NCBI GenBank assembly: GCA_046484045.1
Contig: JAWOBZ010000066.1
Coordinates: forward strand, 1-14,380
Direction of reading: 5' to 3'
DNA length: 14,380 nt
DNA from: CAZHUM01 sp046484045
Lineage (GTDB): Archaea > Thermoplasmatota > Thermoplasmata > Halarchaeoplasmatales > Halarchaeoplasmataceae
The translations under genes and the position numbers were made by a program. Positions 7,512 to 13,011 of the stretch are shown in pieces; within the stretch, counting starts at the first letter, position 1; each line of letters begins with the position of its first letter. The notes under the pieces were generated by a model. It ran no database searches, was not told where the DNA came from, and worked only from the letters and a program-made list of their open reading frames with translations.

Positions 7512-8740
7512 AAGTCCCCAAACAACCAGAAGTGAACATCGGCTTAGTAGGTCACGTTGACCATGGAAAAACTACTCTCACAGAAGCGCTGAGCGGGGAA
7601 TGGACTGATAGACATTCTGAAGAAACAAAAAGAGGTATAAGCATTAGGTTGGGATATGCAGATACAGCGTTCTACAAATGTAATAAATGTGAGGGGAGTC
7701 AGGCATACACTTCTAAACCCAAGTGTCCAAAGTGTGGTGGTGAAGCTGAATTTTTAAGGGCGGTATCATTCGTTGACTCACCGGGGCACGAAACCTTGAT
7801 GGCTACCATGCTCTCAGGTGCATCTATGATGGATGGAGCCATCCTAGTGATAGCAGCCAACGAACCCTGCCCACAACCTCAATCACAGGAACACTTGATG
7901 GGCTTGGATATATCCGGCGTGGAGAACATAATAATCGTGCAAAACAAAGTCGATTTAGTAGATTCTGAGACATCAAAAGAAAATTACGATGAGATAAAAG
8001 AATTTATCAAAGGGACATCGGCTGAAGGAGCTCCGATCATCCCCGTTTCTGCACATCACGATGTAAATATCGATGTGCTTATCGAAGCTATAGAGGAATT
8101 TATACCGACACCCGATGTAAAGATAGATGCACCACCGTTGTTATCGATAGCTCGGTCTTTCGATATCAATCAACCCGGAACACCTATCAAAGATCTAAAG
8201 GGTGGAGTGGTGGGTGGTTCATTGTTGAAAGGTTCACTTTCTATCGGAGACGAAGTAGAGATATCCCCGGGTTATAAGGTTGAAATCAGGGGAGAAACAA
8301 AATGGGAAAGGATAATCACAAATATTAGTTCACTCACCTCGGGTAATTTGGAGCTAGAGAATGCTACACCAGGAGGATTGATAGGGGTAGGCACACAATT
8401 GGACCCTAGCTTGACCAAGTCAGATTCACTGGTAGGGCACGTCCTAGGTTATCCGGGAGAGCTGCCGCAGATAAAGGAAGAATTCGTGATGAGGATCAAC
8501 CTCCTAAAAAAGGTGGTAGGCATAGAAAAAGAGATCGAAGTTAAAGAGATCAAAACCGGTGAACCTTTGATGCTTACCGTTGGCTCTGCTACCACCGTTG
8601 GTGTTGTAACATCCGCTAGAGAGGATGAAGCTGCGTTGAACTTGAAGAGAGCTGTATGTGCAGAAATAGGGCAGCGTGTCGCCATAAGTAGGCGTATAAG
8701 GGGTAAATGGCACCTGATCGGTTTCGGTGAGATCATATAA
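7508..8740 (+). CDS. eif2g: Translation initiation factor aIF2 subunit gamma
   Basis: aIF2 gamma is the GTPase core of the heterotrimer that delivers Met-tRNAi to the small ribosomal subunit; alone it can also bind mRNA 5' ends. The 410-residue length is standard. The G domain has GHVDHGKT (P-loop, 15-22), switch I around TKRGISIRLGY (40-50), DSPGH (90-94) and NKVD (146-149). The archaeal/eukaryotic zinc knuckle inserts after switch I with C58, C61, C73 and C76. Two beta-barrel domains follow from about residue 205 to the end. The ATG overlaps the S6e stop and has GGGAG upstream, so the two are translationally coupled. Confidence 0.98.
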   Translation: MKVPKQPEVNIGLVGHVDHGKTTLTEALSGEWTDRHSEETKRGISIRLGYADTAFYKCNKCEGSQAYTSKPKCPKCGGEAEFLRAVSFVDSPGHETLMATMLSGASMMDGAILVIAANEPCPQPQSQEHLMGLDISGVENIIIVQNKVDLVDSETSKENYDEIKEFIKGTSAEGAPIIPVSAHHDVNIDVLIEAIEEFIPTPDVKIDAPPLLSIARSFDINQPGTPIKDLKGGVVGGSLLKGSLSIGDEVEISPGYKVEIRGETKWERIITNISSLTSGNLELENATPGGLIGVGTQLDPSLTKSDSLVGHVLGYPGELPQIKEEFVMRINLLKKVVGIEKEIEVKEIKTGEPLMLTVGSATTVGVVTSAREDEAALNLKRAVCAEIGQRVAISRRIRGKWHLIGFGEII

Positions 8741-8756
8741 TCTTTTATATTCTCTC
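8738..8756 (+). terminator. T-rich stretch after aIF2 gamma
   Basis: A pyrimidine-rich run (TCTTTTATATTCTCTC) directly follows the aIF2 gamma stop and precedes the convergent 5S gene. Archaeal termination often occurs at T tracts without a hairpin. It is interrupted, so this is tentative. The remaining bases to 8828 show no gene. Confidence 0.3.
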
Positions 8757-8828
8757 GGCTAATCAAAGTTTTAAATTTACTATAACTTAGCTATCGATAC
8801 ACTATAATCTAATGAGAATAAGTTAGGT

Positions 8829-9060
8829 GAGCAACTGACAGCGGACCAAGGACCGAAAGTGGTCTTCAAACAGCCAGGCTTACCTTTCTCCCCGTAGGGA
8901 GCGAGGCTCCTGGCCTAAACCATCGGACCAGGGGTCCATAAGGACCTAAGTTTCCCGTGGGCTCGCGCACCACAGTACCACAGAGGGCGTGGGTGGGCTT
9001 AACTTCTGGGTTCGGGATGAGACCAGGTGTTACCCCACCGCTATGGCCGTCATGTTGCTC
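8829..9060 (-). rRNA. rrf: 5S ribosomal RNA with a ~99-nt internal insertion
   Basis: On the minus strand, 9052 to about 8948 reads as archaeal 5S rRNA: GGCCATAGCGG after helix I, CACCTGGTCTCATCCCGAAC and AGAAGTTAAGCCC in domain beta, and a loop E module GGTACTG...GGGAAA with helix IV closed by a GCGA tetraloop. The 3' strand GCTGTCA (8842-8836) pairs with TGACGGC (9052-9046), as in 5S helix I. The stem extends through a bulged A with GAGCAAC (9060-9054) and GTTGCTC (8835-8829). Between the helix V 3' strand and helix I lie about 99 extra bases (8843-8941). Excising them leaves about 118 nt between the ends of the TGACGGC/GCTGTCA stem, the normal length. The mature ends are uncertain: the outer 7-bp stem may belong only to the precursor. 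No 16S or 23S gene is adjacent. A very good TATA box sits upstream. Confidence 0.93.
8843..8941 (-). other. Insertion in 5S rRNA predicted to form a long hairpin rod
   Basis: This segment interrupts the 5S rRNA between the helix V 3' strand (ACTTAGGTCC, ending 8942) and the helix I 3' strand. By hand-pairing it forms one extended arm: GGACC 8937-8933 with GGTCC 8847-8843; CCGA 8926-8923 with TCGG 8856-8853; TGGTTT 8922-8917 with AGACCA 8865-8860; GCCAGG 8914-8909 with CCTGGC 8878-8873; GCCT 8907-8904 with AGGT 8885-8882; CTCCC 8901-8897 with GGGAG 8892-8888 around a TACG loop. C(UACG)G is a known stable tetraloop. GGTCC lies at both boundaries (8946-8942 and 8847-8843), so the exact ends are ambiguous by about 5 nt. 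No open frame or transposon ends are visible. Confidence 0.85.
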
Positions 9061-9082
9061 GTTAAAAATGTTACTAACATCC

Positions 9083-9092
9083 GATATATATA
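9083..9092 (-). promoter_or_regulatory. Strong TATA box of the 5S rRNA gene
   Basis: On the minus strand GGAAAAGGTATATATAT contains a purine-rich BRE-like element followed by a near-ideal TATA box. Its centre (about 9088) is 27 bp from 9061, so initiation should fall at the first base of the predicted 5S stem. It supports an active stable-RNA gene. Confidence 0.72.
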
Positions 9093-9139
9093 CCTTTTCC
9101 ATCGAATAAATCAAAACTCACACAATATTAAAATAATAA

Positions 9140-9180
9140 CCGATAAATTGAACATACACAGCAATCAAAAAATTTATCGG
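9140..9180. repeat. Perfect 10-bp inverted repeat upstream of the archaeosortase gene
   Basis: CCGATAAATT (9140-9149) and AATTTATCGG (9171-9180) are exact reverse complements separated by 21 bp. Their centres are 31 bp apart, close to three helical turns, so a dimeric regulator could bind both from one face. Each arm contains a TATA-like ATAAATT, so the element overlaps the likely promoter. It could instead form a stem in the mRNA leader ahead of the GGAG ribosome binding site (9179-9182). Confidence 0.75.
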
Positions 9181-9190
9181 AGAAAATCAG

Positions 9191-10018
9191 ATGAACCCAA
9201 TGGAAATATTACTTTGGATCGGTATACCCTTACTTCTGATAGGATATCTGATCGATTTCAAAAAGCATATATTAAGATTCACTGGATTCTCAGTTTTGGG
9301 TATATTTTGGGTGGGCGAAGCTCCCTATTTTTTAGAGATCAACGATTACGTCAACGCTGGACTGTGTCTTTTAGCCCTTCCGCTTTTCTTGTATTTTTCC
9401 TACAATGAATTTCTCTCGCTCAAATGGAAGGAGGACCCAGAAGTGATGAAATTCTTAGCTGGAAGTATATCGATCGCTATGTTGATCTATTTTGGGATAC
9501 AAAGGATTCCCATATTGGCTGGAGGGTTGATACAGGTCGTAGCTCATCTGACAACGGGGACATCTAACCTTATAGGATATAATTTTACTACAGGATCGGT
9601 TAATTACGTCGGAAACCCGCTTTATTACCGGGTGAATAATGATCATATATTCGTCCCTATTAGGGGTTCAGGTATCAACCTGATATTAGCGTGTACTGCG
9701 CTTCAAACATTAGCACCAGCAGGCTCCTTGATATATTGTACCCTCGCTCCCGTCAAACCAAAGATGAAAAGCTTACTGCTGGTTTTACCCACTATATTCT
9801 TCGCCAACGTCGGAAGAAATGTTCTAGTTATTTACTTGTACAATGAAGGCATCACGAGCTTCGATATGGCACACAATCAGATAGCTAAAACAGGCTCAGT
9901 TATACTTCTGATAATACTACTTATGATCGTATTTGAGATGATGCCTGAATTCCATGATAATATTATGTCAGTTTTGGACTTGCCCAAAAGAGAACCTATC
10001 CACCGGAAACAACATTGA
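9191..10018 (+). CDS. artA: Archaeosortase (exosortase/archaeosortase family transpeptidase)
   Basis: Archaeosortases are membrane transpeptidases that process proteins carrying a C-terminal PGF-CTERM-like signal and help attach them to lipid at the cell surface. This 275-residue protein has about 7-8 hydrophobic segments and the catalytic triad of the family: C168 in ACTALQT, R209 in NVGRNVL and H228 in DMAHNQ. The order and spacing match archaeosortase A, but the subfamily cannot be fixed by eye, so the symbol is provisional. I keep the ATG at 9191 because GGAG lies 8 nt upstream; the ATG at 9200 is an alternative. No substrate with a sorting tail is seen in the window. The 3' end overlaps the convergent ubiquitin-like gene by 23 bp. 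Confidence 0.88.
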   Translation: MNPMEILLWIGIPLLLIGYLIDFKKHILRFTGFSVLGIFWVGEAPYFLEINDYVNAGLCLLALPLFLYFSYNEFLSLKWKEDPEVMKFLAGSISIAMLIYFGIQRIPILAGGLIQVVAHLTTGTSNLIGYNFTTGSVNYVGNPLYYRVNNDHIFVPIRGSGINLILACTALQTLAPAGSLIYCTLAPVKPKMKSLLLVLPTIFFANVGRNVLVIYLYNEGITSFDMAHNQIAKTGSVILLIILLMIVFEMMPEFHDNIMSVLDLPKREPIHRKQH

Positions 10019-10187
10019 TGAATTTGATATTCACCCCGTCCTCTATTATCTTGTCCATAGGGACTGGTTTTTCGTTCTCTAATGTAATTATGTGATCCTT
10101 GTGATAACCCATATCTTTTGAAAGTGTTAGATAGGTAGTTTCTTCCTTCACCTCGACCTTTCCTTCCCCCTCGATGAACACCTTCAT
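9996..10187 (-). CDS. Ubiquitin-like / ThiS-MoaD family small protein with C-terminal Gly-Gly
   Basis: This 63-residue protein has a beta-grasp look: MKVFIEGEGKVEVKEE forms the first hairpin, a short central helix region follows, then EDGVNIKFINVVSGG closes with the exposed di-glycine. ThiS, MoaD, Urm1 and archaeal SAMP proteins share this VxxxxGG ending. It is adenylated by an E1-like enzyme to carry sulfur for thiamine, molybdopterin or tRNA thiolation, or to be conjugated to lysines. Size and the NVVSGG end favour a ThiS-like or SAMP2/Urm1-like protein, but the subfamily is uncertain. No E1 partner is adjacent. A TATA box 28 bp before the ATG suggests a leaderless mRNA. It overlaps the convergent archaeosortase gene by 23 bp. 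Confidence 0.8.
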   Translation of the reverse strand: MKVFIEGEGKVEVKEETTYLTLSKDMGYHKDHIITLENEKPVPMDKIIEDGVNIKFINVVSGG

Positions 10188-10208
10188 AGTGAGCGAATAT
10201 TATGGTCT

Positions 10209-10220
10209 CATATTTAAATC
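10209..10220 (-). promoter_or_regulatory. TATA box of the ubiquitin-like protein gene
   Basis: On the minus strand GATTTAAATATG is centred about 28 bp before the ATG at 10187, predicting a leaderless or nearly leaderless transcript. It lies in the 51-bp gap behind the 3' end of the MFS gene. Confidence 0.55.
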
Positions 10221-10238
10221 TCTTGTCGAAGTGTGGAC

Positions 10239-11390
10239 CTATTTATTTGACGTGTATAAATATGTTGATAACGTAGCCGCGGCTGTCAGTCCAAAGCAGA
10301 GTAAAAATAATACACTTTCTGTAAAGACAGCAATAACAAAAATACCGACAACCGGAGTTAAAGAGCCACCCAAAGTTCTGACGAAGTTGTAAACTCCAGA
10401 CACCGACCCAGTTGATTCGGGGGCGATCTCTAATATGTATGTAACCACGGAAGGTGTAGCCAGGCCGATCCCGACTCCGAAGAGAAGGTGGAAAGGTATC
10501 AGATAGTAGATGGATGAACCTATGCATATTGAGAACATCAGTACACCGATACTTGCAATTAAACCACCTGTAGTAAAAATCGATTTTTTTGAATACATGT
10601 CGGACAATCTGCCGCCAATATATGCAAATGCAGAGTGAGTTATACCATACAGTGTGAATACTATCCCGATGTAGAAGGCACCAAAAGAATATGTTTCTTT
10701 CATCATGATCCCGAAGAATACTAAGAAAGTGTACATCGTTCCAAAGAGTGCTAGACCCAGCAGAGTGAGAGAAAAAAATTCTTTCTCGATCAATATAGAG
10801 AACAAACTGATCATTTTTCTTTGACGTATCTTGCTCGATTCAAAAGTTTCTGGAAAGAACTTGAGAAATAGTACGCTGATAACCGCTCCCAGAACCGCTA
10901 GGAAAAGAAATATATCTCTCCACTCGAAAAATTCTCCAATGGCCCCTCCAATAAAGGAACCCACTGGCGGTGCGATCAATGGTATAGAAAGGAAGATACC
11001 CATCGCCCGACCTCTTTTACTCTTTGAGAAAACGTCCGTGATCACCACGGCGCCGAGTACGAATCCAGTTGTGGCGGTGAATCCTTGAAAAAATCTGAAT
11101 ATAGTGAGTGAAAGTGCATCCCAGGAAAGGTAGCACAATATATTTGCTACAACATATAATAACAATACGGGAACATAGACTTTTCTTCGTCCTATCTTGT
11201 CCGAAAGTGAACCGTAGAATAATTGAGAGACAGCCTGTGCGACCAGATAACCGGTGACCGTCATAGAGATGAGCCATGAACCTCCGAATTCTTCCTCGAT
11301 CAAGGGGAGGTTTGGCATGTATACAGCTCCGGATAAAGGTACAAGAATAGCCGCCAAAATTATCAATACCAGGATCTTTCTCTTTTCCAT
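10239..11390 (-). CDS. MFS transporter, Bcr/CflA-like drug efflux type
   Basis: This 383-residue transporter has 12 predicted membrane helices and the family motif A GSLSDKIGRRK (60-70) in the loop after TM2. RFFQGFTATTGFVLGAVVITD resembles motif B-C regions of the 12-helix drug:H+ antiporter branch, and PLIAPPVGSFIGGAIGEFFEWRDIFLF is characteristic of Bcr/CflA proteins. Proton-driven export of a small molecule is expected; the substrate is unknown. A pseudo-repeat of motif A (GRLSDMYSKKS) appears in the second half. The ATG at 11390 has a TATA box about 29 bp upstream. It is divergent from the dehydrogenase gene; shared control is possible but not shown. Confidence 0.9.
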   Translation of the reverse strand: MEKRKILVLIILAAILVPLSGAVYMPNLPLIEEEFGGSWLISMTVTGYLVAQAVSQLFYGSLSDKIGRRKVYVPVLLLYVVANILCYLSWDALSLTIFRFFQGFTATTGFVLGAVVITDVFSKSKRGRAMGIFLSIPLIAPPVGSFIGGAIGEFFEWRDIFLFLAVLGAVISVLFLKFFPETFESSKIRQRKMISLFSILIEKEFFSLTLLGLALFGTMYTFLVFFGIMMKETYSFGAFYIGIVFTLYGITHSAFAYIGGRLSDMYSKKSIFTTGGLIASIGVLMFSICIGSSIYYLIPFHLLFGVGIGLATPSVVTYILEIAPESTGSVSGVYNFVRTLGGSLTPVVGIFVIAVFTESVLFLLCFGLTAAATLSTYLYTSNK

Positions 11391-11402
11391 CTGATCTCAG
11401 AA

Positions 11403-11446
11403 TACATGTACCGTTTAAATTTATTTTGTTAAATATACAAATTGTA
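11403..11446. promoter_or_regulatory. MFS gene TATA box flanked by two small palindromes
   Basis: The minus-strand TATA element (ATAAATTTAAAC, about 11413-11424) lies about 29 bp before the MFS ATG. TACATGTA (11403-11410) sits between TATA box and start, and TACAAATTGTA (11436-11446) just upstream of the box. Both share TAC/GTA half-sites, so they are candidate operators for a dimeric repressor. The sites are short and AT-rich and could occur by chance. Confidence 0.4.
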
Positions 11447-11484
11447 CAACTCTACTATGAATGGCCTAACCAAATCCAAAAAGT

Positions 11485-11494
11485 GTTATTTATG
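11485..11494 (+). promoter_or_regulatory. TATA box of the dehydrogenase gene, leaderless
   Basis: GTTATTTATG is centred about 26 bp before the ATG at 11515. Transcription should start at or next to the start codon. No Shine-Dalgarno sequence is present. Confidence 0.5.
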
Positions 11495-11514
11495 ACGACC
11501 TCTTTGGCAATCTC

Positions 11515-12498
11515 ATGAAGGTACTATATTTAAATGAAAAAAACCGAGAACATCTCGAGTATCTTCGTGATAATACCCATGACGATATAGAGATCTTTAT
11601 GATACCACCCGAAGAGGAGGAAGAATACATCGAAAAGGCTGGTGAAGTCGATGTTCTGATCGGAGCGTGGGTCCCCAAAAAATTTTTCGAGAATGCAGGT
11701 AATCTAAAGTATTTTATCGTGCCCTTTGCCGGCATTCCACAAAAAGACAGAAAAACCCTTGAGGATTTTCCAGATATCACAGTGATAAATTCTCATTTCA
11801 ATGCCAGCATCGTCGCTGAACATACATGGGCTATTATACTTGCTACAGCAAAACGTTTGTGCCCAATACATGAAAGGATGAAAAAAGGTGATTGGACACC
11901 TAGATATGACCACTGGTGGGGGACCATGTTAAAAGACAAAGAACTTCTTATTGTGGGCTACGGAAAAGTGGGGCGGGAGATCGGGAAGATAGGAAAGGCA
12001 TTTGGTATGACGGTCAGAGGAATCAAGAAAAGCCCTGGAAAGGCAGAGGGGATCGATCATCTAGGCACGAACGACGAACTCTGTGCTCTTTTAAAAACAG
12101 CGGACATGATCGTTGTTACGTTACCACATACCGATGAGACCGAAGATTACGTTGGCGAAATTGAATTCGATGCCATGAAAGACGGAGTGTATCTCTTCAA
12201 CGTGGGCAGGGGCCCGGTTGTCAATGAAGAAGCATTCTACAACGCTTTAAAATCCGGTAAAATAGCTGGAGCTGGTATCGATACATGGTGGATATATCCT
12301 CCTGATGAAGAATCGAGGGGTTGTACATATCCATCCAAATATCCCATCCATCAATTCGATAACGTGCTTTTCAGCCCACATAGAGGTAGTCACGTCAGGG
12401 AAAGAGAATTGATCCGGATGGATGATCTAGCGGATATATTGAATTCTCTGGCCGGGGGAGAGGAGATCAACGTTGTAAATCTAGAAAGGGGATATTGA
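11515..12498 (+). CDS. D-isomer-specific 2-hydroxyacid dehydrogenase family protein
   Basis: These enzymes interconvert 2-keto acids and D-2-hydroxy acids with NAD(P)H. The 327-residue length and two-domain flavodoxin/Rossmann layout fit: the nucleotide-binding loop is GYGKVG (148-153), R232 in NVGRGPVVN binds the substrate carboxylate, and H289 in SPHRGSH is the proton donor. The Glu that usually completes the Arg-Glu-His set, in an xEPL segment after the GAGID strand, is not found; the sequence reads GIDTWWIYPPDEE, placing Y261 where Glu is expected. The true substrate is therefore unclear. The gene is probably leaderless, and its stop lies 2 bp before the next ATG, so the downstream membrane protein is cotranscribed. 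Confidence 0.9.
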   Translation: MKVLYLNEKNREHLEYLRDNTHDDIEIFMIPPEEEEEYIEKAGEVDVLIGAWVPKKFFENAGNLKYFIVPFAGIPQKDRKTLEDFPDITVINSHFNASIVAEHTWAIILATAKRLCPIHERMKKGDWTPRYDHWWGTMLKDKELLIVGYGKVGREIGKIGKAFGMTVRGIKKSPGKAEGIDHLGTNDELCALLKTADMIVVTLPHTDETEDYVGEIEFDAMKDGVYLFNVGRGPVVNEEAFYNALKSGKIAGAGIDTWWIYPPDEESRGCTYPSKYPIHQFDNVLFSPHRGSHVRERELIRMDDLADILNSLAGGEEINVVNLERGY

Positions 12499-12500
12499 GC

Positions 12501-12893
12501 ATGGAAGAAGAAGATGACATAGGCAAATCGAAAAGGAAAATAGACGGTCTAGGAAAAAAGAAAACCATTATAATAGTGGGAATCATAATTATCCTACTGG
12601 TTGGGATCGTATTAATTAGCCCGTTTCTATTACCACCGGAGATAGTAGATTCGGAACCAACTATTACCAGTGATCATATCGATATATCCGTTCGAATTAA
12701 GTACAATGGATTGAGATCGACAGAGGTAAAATTAGTTGCAAATATCACCACCTACCTCGATTGGCCTGGAGTGAGTAGAACATATCAAAAATCAGTCACA
12801 TTGAATATACCTGCAAACAGTGATAAAGAGTACAATATCAGTTTTGAATTTAACGAGGATTACCTCAATGATTACAAAGTTTGGTTGGAATAA
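12501..12893 (+). CDS. Membrane-anchored protein of unknown function
   Basis: I do not recognise this family. The 130-residue protein starts with a charged, acidic then basic cytoplasmic stretch, followed by one membrane helix (about 22-46, rich in Ile/Leu/Val). A ~80-residue outer region follows with alternating hydrophobic strands (IDISVRIKYNG, EVKLVANITTYL, SVTLNIPANSDKEYNISFEF) resembling an Ig-like or CARDB-type beta-sandwich. Two NxS/T sites there could be glycosylated. I choose the ATG at 12501 because GGGGAT lies about 8 nt upstream; the TTG at 12495 would sit too close to it. It probably shares the dehydrogenase mRNA. Confidence 0.75.
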   Translation: MEEEDDIGKSKRKIDGLGKKKTIIIVGIIIILLVGIVLISPFLLPPEIVDSEPTITSDHIDISVRIKYNGLRSTEVKLVANITTYLDWPGVSRTYQKSVTLNIPANSDKEYNISFEFNEDYLNDYKVWLE

Positions 12894-12939
12894 GTTGACT
12901 ATTATAAAAAAATGATGAAGCCACTGGAGGGAATTACTT

Positions 12940-12979
12940 ATAATTTATATAGTAGGTGCAAAGCCCCTACATAAATTAT
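12940..12979. repeat. Interrupted inverted repeat upstream of the integrase gene
   Basis: The outer arms ATAATTTAT (12940-12948) and ATAAATTAT (12971-12979) are exact reverse complements. The inner arms GTAGG (12952-12956) and CCTAC (12966-12970) also pair, leaving a 3-base bulge (ATA) on the left and a 9-base loop. It abuts the integrase TATA box. It could be an operator, a recombinase arm site, a hairpin ending the upstream transcript or an attachment-site core. Confidence 0.7.
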
Positions 12980-12988
12980 TTATATAAG
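12978..12988 (+). promoter_or_regulatory. TATA box of the integrase gene, leaderless
   Basis: TATTTATATAA is centred about 28 bp before the ATG at 13012 and directly follows the inverted repeat. A transcript beginning near the start codon is predicted; no ribosome binding site is visible. Confidence 0.55.
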
Positions 12989-13011
12989 TATGTAGTTGTT
13001 AATTTGATACT

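Noticed and set aside
8783..8825. 7-bp inverted repeat TAACTTA/TAAGTTA downstream of 5S
   Set aside because: Long AT-rich spacer and only seven bases; expected by chance, and not a convincing terminator hairpin.
8843..8941. Archaeal intron with a bulge-helix-bulge splice site, or a group I/II intron or small transposon
   Set aside because: I could not build a convincing bulge-helix-bulge at the junctions, the segment is too short for group I/II introns, and it has no terminal inverted repeats or open frame. A stable rod insertion fits better, though splicing needs an RNA test.
8866..9114. 82-residue open frame on the minus strand
   Set aside because: It lies almost wholly inside the 5S rRNA and its insertion; the open frame is incidental to structured RNA.
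8989..9408. 139-residue open frame on the plus strand
   Set aside because: It crosses the antisense of 5S and reads artA in the wrong frame; artA has clear catalytic motifs.
10174..10392. 72-residue plus-strand open frame
   Set aside because: It runs antisense through the C-terminal codons of the MFS transporter.
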